The position numbers and the translations under genes were made by a program. A DNA stretch of 64,000 bases, taken from NCBI RefSeq assembly GCF_000004075.3, contig NC_026657.2:620001-684000 (forward strand). Reading direction: 5' to 3'. How positions within the stretch are numbered: the first letter of the stretch is position 1; every line of letters starts with the position of its first letter. The notes under the pieces are model-generated. The model was given only the letters and a program-made list of their open reading frames with translations. It did no database searches and was not told the origin of the DNA. Positions 36,347 to 48,883 of the stretch are shown here, one piece after another. This stretch comes from Cucumis sativus. Lineage: Eukaryota; Streptophyta; Magnoliopsida; Cucurbitales; Cucurbitaceae.

Positions 36347-38383
36347 TTATTCAAGTCTTTGAAGTATGGCTGTTCTTAAGGTCCTTTGATCTCTCCAGGC
36401 TACCGCATGTGGAACTCTAACAACAACATCTTGCAGCATCATTTCATTTACACTGGACAAACTTGCATGATGAACTTGAAGTCCCAATTCTTTTAGCACA
36501 TTCAAAAGCCTTGCTGATGGGTAATTTTCATCTCTACATTGAACTCTTACCATTGCTTCTGACCCAATAAGTTGCACCTCTACATTATTGTTGTTGTTGT
36601 TGTTGTTGTTTGTGTAACTCGTGATCGAGCTAATTGTTTGCTCAACCGTCGAGATCGTGCTGCTACTAGTTTGATGTTGTGATTGTTTTAGCTTAGACTC
36701 CAATTTTTGAACCTTGGACTTTAGCTCTTTGATATACTCTGCTGCATCAGCAAGTAACGAAGCTTTGTCCATTTTTGATACATTTGGAACCACTGATCGG
36801 AGCGCGTAGAATCGTTGGTTCAGCTTTTGTCGTCGCTGTCGTTCAGCTTCCACGTGGTTTACCGGCAGCGAGGACAACTCTGTTTTAATATTCTTTGCTG
36901 ATCTCTTCCCCCTCTTCTTACCAACTGTGTTTTGAATCGATAAAGTTCTCAGAAATGATTTTAGATGACGAAATTTAAATACTGCATTCGAAATGAGTGT
37001 AAATATATTATTTTAATCTTTGATTTATCGATAGAGAATTAAAATAATGCAATCGAGCTCACATAGTACATAATCATGAGAGAAATCTAAGAATCATGGC
37101 TATTTAGTTAAAAGATTTAAATCACTTCTAAGATAAGTAACAGACAACGAAATTTATTTAAAATCCATCGTTAAACTAACCGTTACTGTTAATTTTGGTT
37201 GACATGAAGTTTCCATCAGAGTTATCAGAGAGGGAATCGGAGGACGACCCTCCTCCACCATGGCCCGTCTCTCGCTTGATGAAACCGGAGCACGACGGTG
37301 CTTGTGGTTGAATCATTCCTCCACCGCCAATACCCACATGATGATCTTTTTGTTTAAAGAGTGTAGAACTTGTACAAGACGAAGCAGATCCAAAAAGTGA
37401 TTTTGCATACTGAACTAAACTCCAATCTTGTTTAATCAACTCAGAAGAACCCAATTCCAAAACCCCAACGGACGTAGAAACAAAAACCAACGTTTGAACC
37501 CCACGCAAACGTGCTTCTTTTACTCGTTCACAGTCGTACAAATAAAGGCCATTGTCCGCTGTCAACCAGATGTACGCGCTCGAGTCGAAAACCCGGCCGA
37601 CCACATTATCTACTGCACCATACGTCTGGTTGATGGATCCCGTGTAGTACCTATTAAGAATATGAACAAATGATTAAACATACAATAATATCCATCGACT
37701 TTTATTCTCGATCATTTTGATCACTACAAGGCTAGTCGTTGTGTAACATATGAATCCACGATCTATAATATTCAACCTCATGCATAACCTCAATCTCTAC
37801 TCAACTGAAAAAAAAAAGTTATATAGAGAATACTCCAACTTAATTATCATATTTCAAAAATCTGACATTTAAGTAATATTTTAACTGACTTGAACATATA
37901 GTATAGCACCAGAATCCATCCGTTTGAAACTTATGGAATTTCAATAACATTTTACCAAATAAGAAACTTCGTTTTCTCAAACTCTATTATATAACCATTG
38001 AGGAGGGAGAGCGTGAGAGAATATCAATAAACATAGCCATATAAGTTGAAACAAAAGCTTTTGAGTTTAGTGGTAACTTAATTTATATATCCCTACCATT
38101 CCAAGTTGACAAAATTGCCACCTTCCACTCGATCCATGGAAACGTCATCGAACCCAAAACTAATGAGTTGACAGCCACCACCACCACCACCGCTGCCATT
38201 GCCGTCACGTAAATGGCCATCTCCCCAAGTGAAAACAAGATTTCCATTGATATCTTTAGAAGCCAACCAAAAAATGGAGTAAGCCCACCATTCATGGCGA
38301 TTATGGAGGATAAATTGAAGCCTTTGTTGAAGAGTAGTATTTGAATTTGGTGATGAAGAAGGAGAAATATTGATTTCATCCAT
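36347..38383 (-). CDS. MYC-type bHLH transcription factor, bHLH14-like (3 exons)
   Basis: Likely nuclear regulator of jasmonate responses; the relatives bHLH14/JAM proteins (subgroup IIId) bind JAZ repressors and often oppose MYC2. Minus-strand exons: 38383-38097, 37650-37181, 36924-36347. They total 1335 bases, 444 residues. The bHLH-MYC_N region starts [20 protein letters not shown] in exon 1 and continues with [12 protein letters not shown] and [10 protein letters not shown] in exon 2. A Gly/Ser-rich linker and a basic KKRGKR stretch follow. The bHLH begins near 273 with the E-box contacts His-x3-Glu-Arg-x-Arg (HVEAERQRR), then an ACT-like C terminus. A run of nine Asn is coded by a trinucleotide repeat at 36588-36611. 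An in-frame ATG three codons upstream (38390-38392) is an alternative start; homologues begin MDE. Confidence 0.93.
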
Positions 38384-38419
38384 AAGTAACATACACAAAA
38401 CAAATTTTTTAAAAAAAAA

Positions 38420-40880
38420 CACTTGTTTGTTTTAATTTTTTTATGAGATATATGGAGTAGTTATAGAAGATTAAATTGGAGAAGATGCTCAATAGGGTTA
38501 AAAAAAAGGAAGGTAGAGAGAAATGAAGATAATAATGTGAAAAATGAAACAATTCATATTATATAGACAGAAGAAAATGAAAGGAAAAGAAAAAAACAAT
38601 GTTTTTGGATCAACAAATTGAAAGGAGAGCCCACTTTTTGTTTGTGTTTGCTGTTTTAAATGTTGGGTAATTCAATATAATTTTTTACACAAATTCCATG
38701 TGCTCAAATAGATCAATTCAACCTTTTTCAGGTTCATGTATATGTGTACATATATATATATATATATTTTCCTGCTGTCTATTTCAATCTGTCTTAATTT
38801 CAAGAATATAATAGATTGGGGTTTGTATTTTGAGATACATGATGGAATTTAGGTAATATGAACAACAAAACAGTTTATGTTTTCCACAAAATCTTGTGCG
38901 TTTGTGTATTGTGTTCAAACTTGATCTTTGGGGTTTCCTCTTCCTTTCCCTACATTATTTTCATTTCATCTGTACAGCCATAGATATTGTTTGTTTCATA
39001 TCTTTTTGAGATTTCTCCCAACACAAATTATTATTTCTTCAATTATACAGATACTATTCTTTTGTTAACTCATTTCAACTACAAATTTTTAATTTGATTC
39101 TAAATTTGTAATGATTTAATTTTTATCCAAAAAAAATTTATGTCATATTTGAAATTGATTCTTTTGGGGTACGATCCAATGCATAGAAGACACGTGTGTT
39201 TTAATATTCTATTTAAATTATATTCGAAATATTTATGTCTTCTTTTCTATATATATATATGCTAATTACTTTAAGCTTCTCAGTAAAAATGAACATGTTT
39301 AACTCAATTAAAATTAAATATACTGTAAGATGATTTTGTGAGAAGTTCGATTCACTCTTTCATATTGGTTAAAGAAAAAAGTAATATATATAGATTATCT
39401 TGTTATTTGTCTTATTTAATTTCTCCACACCAAAATAGTGTACGACTCAATTATTATGGAACCATGTGTTTAACGTCGTCCTTCATTATTTGTATATGGC
39501 TATTCTCAAATAAATAAATAGAAATATATATATATAGTCTTCAACGGTGGAGTTTCCATTTTCTTTTAGATTTCAAAATGTTATACTTTCTGCTCTTAAA
39601 TATAGGTTTTGTTTTCAACTTAACTTCGACCTATATCATAATTATGTTAGAATTTCATCATTATAATTTTGAGTTTTTGTTGTTTTAATTAACTTTGTTC
39701 CTATGTTTCGTAGTTTACATTTTTTTTTATTTGAACTCACTTTCTTTATATATTTTATGTAATTACTTCATTAAATTTCATAAAAATTATCTAATTATCT
39801 TCTTTTTTTTAAAAAAAAAATGTTACATATTAGACAAAATTAGATTAAATTAATTACAGGATTGAAATTAAGATGTCACTAATTATGTAATATTTAGGTA
39901 CACAAAATATTCTCATTCCATGGAAATAAAAATATACATAGTGTGTTGAATGAATGAAGAACATAAGTGGGTGAGAGAAAAGTTGATTGTTATTTCCTTT
40001 TGACCCAAAAATATATATATATAAAAAAAAAAAGAATATAAAACAAAAAGTATATGAAAATCCCCACCTCATTACTGACCTAATCAAATCAATTAATTAC
40101 CATAAGATACCTTTAAAAATAAATCTTCAAAAATAGCAATTGATATCAACTTTACTAATTTCATCATTTTATGCTTTATCTAATAAAGTTGTTAATTAGT
40201 TAGATGAAATTGTATAGTTAAGGCAAATTTTGACTAATCTAGAAGATAAAAGGGCAATTTTTTTCTTCTTCTTTCTTTCTTTCTTATCATCATCTTATTT
40301 ATTACTTTAAAATTGAGACTAATGTAAATTGAACATTTTTCTTAACATTAGCTTTTGCTTATGGAAGAATTATAAATGTGTTGAATTTAAATAGTGAATT
40401 GGTGTACACCATTTTAAGTTTGAAAAAATAAAAAATAAAATAACAAGAGTGTCACAACGAGAGCAATTATGTCAGTCGAGTTCGATTGACACTTTCTGTA
40501 CTCTCAACTTAGTTAAGAGAATAAGAAATGTGAGAAAATAGACTTATGAGTAATAAATCGGTTAAAGATTACACGTAAATATAATAACTAAAAAAACCTC
40601 CTTTTTATGTACCTTAATTATTTTCTCCATATTTTGGATCAAATAGTGATGAGGCAACTTAGTTGAGATGTCCAACCTTCGACCTGATCTAGAACTCTTT
40701 TTTTATAAAAAAAAGTACGTAAAACTTCATTTCATACCGACCAACTTAATTTTTGTTCTTATCAAGAGTATGTTTGTTTCCAACAAGTTTTTCACAATTT
40801 TGTATAAACTTTTTTTAAAAAATTTAAGTTTCAAAAATATTTTTTCTTAGCATTTTTAACGAGAATAATAGTAAAGAGTA
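38420..40880. other. Gene-free AT-rich region, part 1
   Basis: The first few hundred bases should hold the bHLH promoter; CTATATAATA on the minus strand at 38557-38566 is a plausible TATA box. (TA)n runs occur near 38749-38768. A phrase around 40640-40710 (GAGGCAACTTAGTTGAGATG, CGACCTGATCTAGAACTC) looks like repeat debris. No gene seen. Confidence 0.5.
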
Positions 40881-40893
40881 AAATAAATATTGA

Positions 40894-40975
40894 GGCGAAC
40901 ATAACTCAACTGACATACAAATGTGTTTGCAATTAATTAAGGTGTATGTTGTTTGAATTTCTCCTTCTTCTATTA
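40894..40975 (+). mobile_element. Possible tRNA-derived SINE head
   Basis: GCGAACATAACTCAACTGAC resembles a decayed A-box region, and GTTGTTTGAATTTCTCC resembles a B box about 45 bases later. Ancient remnant; no target duplication found. Confidence 0.4.
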
Positions 40976-43366
40976 TATTAAAACAATATTCAAACCTTAT
41001 TTCGTCGTTATTACACGTGCTACGTTCAAATTGAGATATTATTTTATTGAAAGAAAAAAAAGTTAAAGAGAAAATGAATCAAACCATATATAGCAAGTAC
41101 ATATTAAAGTTGGAGCATATAATATTTGATATATATGCTTTGAATGTGGCAATTTTAATTAGGTAATATATATATATATTGTGGTGTAAATTATTCTACA
41201 ATATGAAATTTAACACCTAATTATATATATCTTTGTCAATTATATTATTCACTTCCAAAGTTCCTTTAGCACTTATCAAAATCAATTTTATTATGTATTT
41301 ATTTTTGTCCTTGCTTGTAAATAGAGATAAATGCATGTCCTTCCTTGCAAATTAACATCCTTTTCAATTCTTAATTATTACAACTACCTTAGCTATCTAC
41401 TTTAGGGTCTACATATAATAGATTAGGGGGAAATTTTTGTTAGGGGGTCAACATTTTTATAAATTTATATATATACATACATTCATATTTGTTCATCATT
41501 GTTTTCGTCATATCGTTCGAAACTAAAACTATTTATCATTTTCTTAAATTCTAATTTATTTTTAACTAGAGAATTTATCAACAAAGAAAAAACGACATAG
41601 AACCGAGAATAGAATAATTTACTATATTAGTGGAACGAATATTCGAGAAAAATCTCAACCGAGAGACTTTCTCTCTTAGCAAATGTATCAATTAATATAC
41701 AAATTTATAAGATTGATTTTTCATAAGAATATATCAAATTTAGTTGGTAGAAATTAATTAAGCTTCTAAACGTACTTATATACTAATCACGAAATTTAAA
41801 AGTTTCGATCCCTTATATATTAATACAAAAGTATAAATTCATAACCTACTAAACATCTTTGAAATCTAGGAAGAATCTATTAGTTGAAATTTTGATTAGG
41901 GATGGATGACCTATGATATATATATATATATATATACTTATTAAGTTTGATAATGAAGAACTAAAACAGTAAAGAAATAATTCAAAACATGATTTCTAAA
42001 TTAAAGAGTAAATTTGTACGATTTTACTCAAAAAGTATATATTATAAAATCATGAGATGATTACCAAATTAGAGATAAGAGGAAATGGAGATCAATCAAA
42101 CCATATATTTTAAATTTTAGGAAATTTAGTAAGAATTAAGAATTATATATTTTGAGCTTTTTTAATTTTCTCTCAAAATAATAATAACAATATATAATTT
42201 TGAAGAAATAAACAATGATAATGATGATGATGATTTGATTCAATGATAATGATGATGATGATTTGATTTGATTGGGGTTTGGTCCCTTCCACATCTCTCT
42301 ATCCTTTTACTCTTAATTTGTTTTCTGTATTTGTGATTTGATTGGAGCTTAGGTTTGTTCATGGGGATGCAACCCCCAAGAACTTACCTTAATTTCCTCG
42401 TGTGCCAATTTCATTTTCAATGCTTTCCATTAAATTCGTATGATTTTATGTTATCAACTTGAGTATGGTTGACTTTTGTTTCGTTTGGACCTGTGATTTT
42501 GGACAAGAAGAGTTCGACCTCTTTTTGTAACCATCTCTTTGGTAACTTGGTCCCCGAATGTGGTCTTCCACGGATTGCTTTTAATTTAGGTTAGGGGCTT
42601 CCGTTTTGTGATTTGAGGAGGTCTAAAAGAATACAATGATACCTTCTAGCATGGTTGTCATCCTTGTCGGAAATGCGACCAAAAGTCCGTTAGATCACAA
42701 GAGGATGATCGTATAAGTATATCATATCATTATGGAAATATGTTGAGGGTTCTTATAACTAAATCTAATATCACGCCGTATTAAATATCAATATTAAACA
42801 ACTTAATCTTAATATATGTGGCTAAATGAATTATACCTCTATTCGATACTATTAAAGTTATGGTTGATAATTGATATCTGTGGTCATTTTAAATTTACAT
42901 GACTTTGATAAATAAGATATGCAACCACATTTATGTGCACATATTTAATGTCCTTTTATCTATTATCATCAACTTCACAGTTGGTTGAACTAATGAGAGA
43001 AAAAGATAGTCAAAGTAGTTGTTAATTGTTTTAAGTTTAAAGACAAAAATAGAATAAATATTCTAATTAGCTAAAAGGTGTAAAGATATCATAAAGAAAT
43101 ATTTTTAAAAAATGATAAAGACATAGAAAACTATATAAACCATTGATAAAAATATTGATAAAATGTCGATATCAATGTTAATAAAGTACAACCGTCGGCT
43201 TCGGATCGTACAGTTGATTACCAATCGTTTTGATCGTTGATGATTGATCTTAATTGCTTGTGACCTACAACTTTGGACGTTACTATCGTGGGTGAACATC
43301 TTGATCGACGACAACCAATTGTTATCGTTAATTATTGATCTCATGCCTATTAACAAGTGATTAGTG
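40976..43366. other. Gene-free AT-rich region, part 2
   Basis: No conserved open frame. It contains (TA)n runs near 41167 and 41918 and the 28-bp duplication listed separately. Around 43140-43340, phrases such as GATCGTTGATGATTGATC recur in diverged form. Confidence 0.5.
42213..42268. repeat. 28-bp perfect tandem duplication
   Basis: Copies 42213-42240 and 42241-42268 are identical, and each contains a GAT-rich core (GATAATGATGATGATGATTT). A recent duplication, probably by slippage. Confidence 0.9.
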
Positions 43367-43980
43367 ATTGTAATTATATATCACATATATACCATGGGAT
43401 TGAATGATCAATAGCCATAATCCATAACGATTGATTGCTACGATGGTTGACGACCAACCAATCGTCTTAAAATTGGCTGACCGTTGATCGTCTTCACCAT
43501 TGATCAACACAAGTGTCTTCACTAAGGCTTCCTATACTCCTTCCCATGGGATTGAATAGTAAACACTATTCAAGCCCATGGATTACATTTTTTTTCTAAT
43601 TGAATAGTAAGTACTCCAAAATCCACTCTAGCACCCATTGTCAGTCGACCACTAGGTGTCATTTTTTACAAACTCAATGGACGAACTTCCGACCACTACT
43701 ACTTTTGCAACAGCTATTTATACCTTGAAAAATTAAAAAAATGAATTTTTGAAAACTTTTTTTTTATCTGAGTCATTCTATATACGCCTTTGTTTTAATC
43801 ATAATAATATTTTTTAAAATGCACATTTTTTCATTCTTTTATTTTATTACCTTCTCGAGGAGATTTTGTTTTGTTATACTTTTTCAAGGTCAAAATTGAT
43901 GACCTATATAATGTGATCTAGAGTATAATCGAGTATTAATATAGTAGAAATTGTAATTATATATCACATATATACCATGG
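43367..43980. repeat. 31-bp direct repeats bracketing about 550 bp
   Basis: Identical 31-base copies at 43367-43397 and 43950-43980 both end CACATATATACCATGG. The enclosed DNA holds a strong hairpin (43544-43581) and a further copy of CCATGGGATTGAAT shared with 43392-43405. Too long for a normal target-site duplication; may reflect repair-associated copying. Confidence 0.8.
43544..43581. repeat. Hairpin, 17-bp arms with a 4-base loop
   Basis: The left arm CCATGGGATTGAATAGT and right arm ACTATTCAAGCCCATGG pair with one mismatch around the loop AAAC. No poly-T or coding context suggests a role. Confidence 0.85.
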
Positions 43981-46900
43981 TTTATTTTTAGTTTAATAAC
44001 ATTTTTTTTCTATTAGCCAATTTAGTTAGAAGACTTAAAAGACTTATTTGGATTGACCTTTCTTGATGAAAGTAGTTTAAAATGCATTGTATACGCGTCA
44101 TAGAAAGACAACCATTACAATGGCTAAATGTACTCTATTCAACTTTCACTTTTCCACGACCCTTATGGTTATGTTTATTTTGAAAAACCTATTAAACCAT
44201 TTTTAATGTTGCGCTTAACTAGAACTTTTGTAAACTTCATATGATTACATGATTTGTTATATTTTGTGAATTGTTTGTAATATTCCTATTTAGACCATTC
44301 ATGTTAATACAACTGTAATCAAAATTACTGTTATCTAATATTAAAATTTTTCGTTTTTACATTATTTCTGTTAAAATCAATAGCGTCAAGAAATTGAATT
44401 AGAGGTACAAAAAATATATATAAAAATCAATTAAAAATTTGGTACAAAATAAAATTTAGGACAAACAATTAATAAAAAAAACCAAACAAATTAACTAAAT
44501 CCATGAATTCAAAATTAGCACCCCAAACACACGCATAAAAAAAATCCAGATTTCCAATTTCTACACCCCAAACATAGACATTTGTAATACCGAGACATCA
44601 AAACACCATCAAATAAGCCAACACTCATTTAATTTCCAGGCATTTGATTCTCTAGAGCTTTTGAACCAAGTGAAGCAAGCATAATAACTTTTGGGTTGAT
44701 TTATCCGGCTCAAAATGAGGTCTATCTTGTTCTTGCTCTTTCATTGTTTCAGGTTGTGCGGCTACATAATTTTTCTTAGTCGAGTTATACTACCTAGTTT
44801 TGCAAGACTTCACATTCAATATTATTTGTCTGTCACCTTTTTTTTAGTAGAGTCTGAGAATTTAAACCACAAACCTTATCTTAATTTGTTATCACATAGT
44901 CGAGCTAAATTTATTTTAATATCTTATTTGTTTTTATATAACGTTTCAACTATTTACTTTCGACCATTTTATTTCCATATAAATATTAATTTTGAAGTTT
45001 GTTGACTTAAATTTATTTATACTTATATATTCACAATCAAATAATAAATATTTTAAAAGGTTAAATTTTTCACAACAATATTTAATTAAAATTTTCAATT
45101 TCAATAGTAAAATAATTGCTACTTTAAATAAAATTAGAAAATATCCAATCACCCAAAAAAAAATCAGAATCAAATATTTGAATTAAGTACTAACCATACT
45201 ACTAAATATTAATTAATATCAACCTCTTTGTTAATGAATAACAAATTTATTATATCGTAGATAATAAGTTAAATTATCGTTGATAGGAAGAAAATGCAAT
45301 ATAATCATAACAACTACGAAACATGGTGATCGTGAAGTTAGCTAACAATTGTTGCCAATGATTATTAATACGGTGATCATCAGATTTTCTAAAAAATATG
45401 ACATTCAATAATTTTTTAAAAAAAATTCCAAACCCATGGATTTGAAATCTTAATCCCAGAAATTTTATTCCAACGAGACAAACATAGGTTTGGATTCAAA
45501 TACCAAACTCTTCTAATTTCAAACGGATGATGGGCCAAACACCTCCTAAAAGGCATCCTAGATAGATTATGTTTAGGATTAGGGCACGATAACTTATAAA
45601 TAAACCACAATTGAAATGGTCGAACATGACATTATTCACCACACTAACGTGTGTACGTACGTAGTCTTATAACTATTATTATTTTTGGAAGAATTTTTGT
45701 CATCCTCCTACAAAAATAAATTCAACTTTGGTGCTTAGTCTAAATTTGAACGTAACAAACCCTAATGTAAAAATAATAATAAAGAAAACATTTAATTTGG
45801 TTAAACATGAAAATTAATTGAAGTTTATTAATCAATTATATAGGAATTTAATCTTCACTTTTTATTTTTACTCCTAAAAAGATAATATACATTTCTTTTT
45901 ATTATATCATCTAAAGATAAACATGAAATGAAAGTCATGTTAATTAATTTTACTATTTCAAGTTTCCACATGTTTATTAAAAATAAAGATTCTTCCTTTA
46001 ATGATAATTACTATTGATTATTTGACAATTTGAGTACTTCAATACTAAAACTAAATTATTTAATTAATTCACATGGGTTAGAATCTTTTAATTACCTTAT
46101 TAGCTAAAATTATATCATCTTTTGATGTTGATCTCTACTTTAATTTAATTCAAATTTTTAGTAAACTTCACTTTAATTTGTTTTTATTAGCTTTGTTCCA
46201 CTAAACTAAAAATATGATCTCATTCATATAATTTAATCCATTTATGTCTTATCATTATTCTTTTCCTTTTTCTTTTACATTTAATTAATTACTTAATCTT
46301 TTTTCTTTCCCTTTAGACCTCACCATATCCATAGGGAGATAAAGGTCTCCCTTAGTTAATTTGTCCACCTATTAAATCTTACCTTTTTTAATGTCATGAT
46401 TCTAAGATATAGTTACATGTGTATATATTCTTTCATATACGAGTAAAGTCCAAAACTATAAATCCTTCCTTGTAAAACGTCAATATGAAACGATAGGTAG
46501 AGAGATCTATTTTTAATGGATAATCATATATCTTTTTTCCATTATAAACACAATCAATATATATCTCTTTATAAACTAAAATTACCTTATTTAATCCTTC
46601 AAAATTTTCATAAGTAATTTCTATTTTGTCACAATTATTTTGGTCAATTTTAATCTTTCTTCTTATGTCAATTTTACATGTTTGATATTCACTCATGAAA
46701 GTTAAGAAACAATGGATACATCATCACTAATGAATTGATATATCAGAAGAAGAGACAACAAAACAGATAATCACAGAGATCTGGAGAAGTGTTGAGGAAG
46801 AGAATACATTTCACCCAAAACCCTTTTCTCGCAAGAGAATGCACTAAGAAGCTAAGTTGCACCCACAACCAGAGGTCTCCAAAATTGGAGGTCTAAGCAA

Positions 46901-48487
46901 CATGTTCAAAATCTTTGGGACAGATGGAAGTCCCTCATTAATGTTCAATACCTTCCAAATACTTAGATCTCAAATCATTTTGGAAGAATTATATTAAATT
47001 AATATAATTAATAAGTTGATTGATATTTCTTAAAAAAAAAAAGATATAATTGTAAAATTTTAGTTAATTAACAACTGACTTTTAGATAAAGATAATTATC
47101 ATTTTATAACGTAATTCATATTTGTGTCTAAGCTTTGTATTATACCAACATAATTGGTATTATATATTGATTATATGGATTTTACTATCAATAATTATAC
47201 CTGTCTGTGTCATAACTTAAATAACATAGCATATAAATGTGTTAGCAATTAAACAGCATATATCATTCAAATCTCTCCACCTCTTTTGTTATAAAAGAAA
47301 ATTTGTGCAAAATATTGTGAAAAAAAAAAAAAAAAAAAAACCCTAACTTCTATTGTAATAATAAGCAAAAACAGAAGAAGAAAAAAAGTGATAAATGAAA
47401 CTAAAAGTAGATGAAAAAACGCACACAATAATGTACCTGAAAACTCCAAATTGGGAAGAAAAGAAAACTAAAGACCACACCAAATTAAAACCTTAAGAAT
47501 TAAAATTAAAAAGCAAAGAAAAAAAATAAAAAGTGGTGGTCGAAAAGATACGATACGAGTTGTTCACTTCTTAACGTCGAGTAATTGTTTTATCAAAGTT
47601 TTAATAATTATTACCTCAACCATATGAAAACTACTTTTTAAAGGTATATAGTACATTAGGACCCAAGTTGATCATTAACACAATAAAAAGAATGGTGGGT
47701 CATTTTTGTTGTCCCTCATATATGATATGTGTGTGTGTGGTCTAATACACTTCTATATTTAATTCGAAAGGTTAACTTTGTGGATGTACTAATGTACTAT
47801 TGTTAATTAAGTTGGGTCACAATAGGTTTTAGGTAGTTTTCAAAATTTGTACGAACTTAGCTATATATATATATAATGTCACTTTTTGATCATTAATATA
47901 TGAATATATGAAAGATTCTAATGTGATTTTGTAGTCACTTTATGGGTGTGGTACGGTTGTGGAGTTTTACTCATTCACTCAACACTCTCTTTCATGCACT
48001 TGATGCCCTCTTCTCATCCAATGTATCTATCAACCTTCACACAAACAACTTAAAATTTCATTGATATATATAGATGTGTATCATAAATAAGCTTTGGACC
48101 GATAACAATAGGAACGACGTAGCTTTCACAAAATTCAAACACAAAATAAAGAAAATGATTGAGAACTTGAGCCAATTAAAGCCACATTTAGGACCAAACT
48201 CAAATGGGGAGAGGGAAGCCAGACCCACATGCTCAACCTATAGGGTTTATGTGTCGTAGCGAACATGCCCAATCGGTAGTTGGTTCCAAGATATAAGCCA
48301 AAGACTTAAAATCCCACACTCCACCAAAGCTGCCCAATTGAGGTTGAGTCTCATGAAATGTGAGGCATATACTAATACACGTCTCTACTTTATTGACGTG
48401 TTTGATATTCGACCTTGAAATTTCAATTCAAATTACTGTAAAAGTCTCGTGTATATATCTCAAGAAATATATGATTATAACTCCAAA
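43981..48487. other. Gene-free AT-rich region, part 3
   Basis: No gene recognised. Open frames at 44715-45005, 44946-45186 and 46433-46696 are long only because of local composition and match no family. A 21-base poly(A) tract lies at about 47320-47340. The stretch 48160-48470 is less AT-rich (ATCCCACACTCCACC and similar) and may be a retroelement piece. Confidence 0.45.
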
Positions 48488-48883
48488 CACTACAACAAAA
48501 TTGGTATACGGCGACAGTTATTTATAGTCGTAGTATCGCATGTTGTAAAAAGTTCTTCCATGAAACTGTCATAATAAGTTAATTTTTTCATGACAGAAAA
48601 TAAATGTTATTAAATTACTATTTTATAACAACAAATAACTTTCATCATTTGCATATTGACAACCGTTACGAAAATGTCACGAATTAGTTTATTATGACAT
48701 TTTTTCCATCAATGATAGGCCAATCGTGGCAGTTTTTATAAAATTAAATTGTCATTGTTTCGATATTAACAACTAAAAAATCTCACTAGTATATTATGAC
48801 ATTTTTTTTCCTGCTATAAGTTCTTGTTTTTCTTGTTGCTCTATCATTACACTAACCAGTCTAATAACAATAATGTTGTAGTA
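48488..48883. mobile_element. Miniature CACTA (En/Spm-like) element
   Basis: The left end CACTACAACAAAA is the classic CACTA terminus. The right end TGTTGTAGTA is its reverse complement with one change in the last base. About 396 bases lie between them, with no coding capacity. Subterminal motifs recur in both orientations (TTATGACATTTTTT twice, CATGACAG, CTGTCATAAT, GGCAGTTTTTATAA), as expected for transposase-binding repeats. No 3-base target duplication is evident (AAA against CAT). Confidence 0.65.

Noticed and set aside
39335..39360. GTTCGATTC resembling a tRNA B box
   Set aside because: No pairing acceptor or T stem and no A box at the right distance.
46433..46696. 87-codon minus-strand frame
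   Set aside because: Lys/Ile/Tyr/Asn-rich as expected for random AT-rich DNA, no motif and no gene context.
47315..47342. Poly(A) tract as the tail of a LINE or processed pseudogene
   Set aside because: No coding or repeat sequence adjoining it can be recognised, and no target duplication was found; the same applies to 57479-57502.
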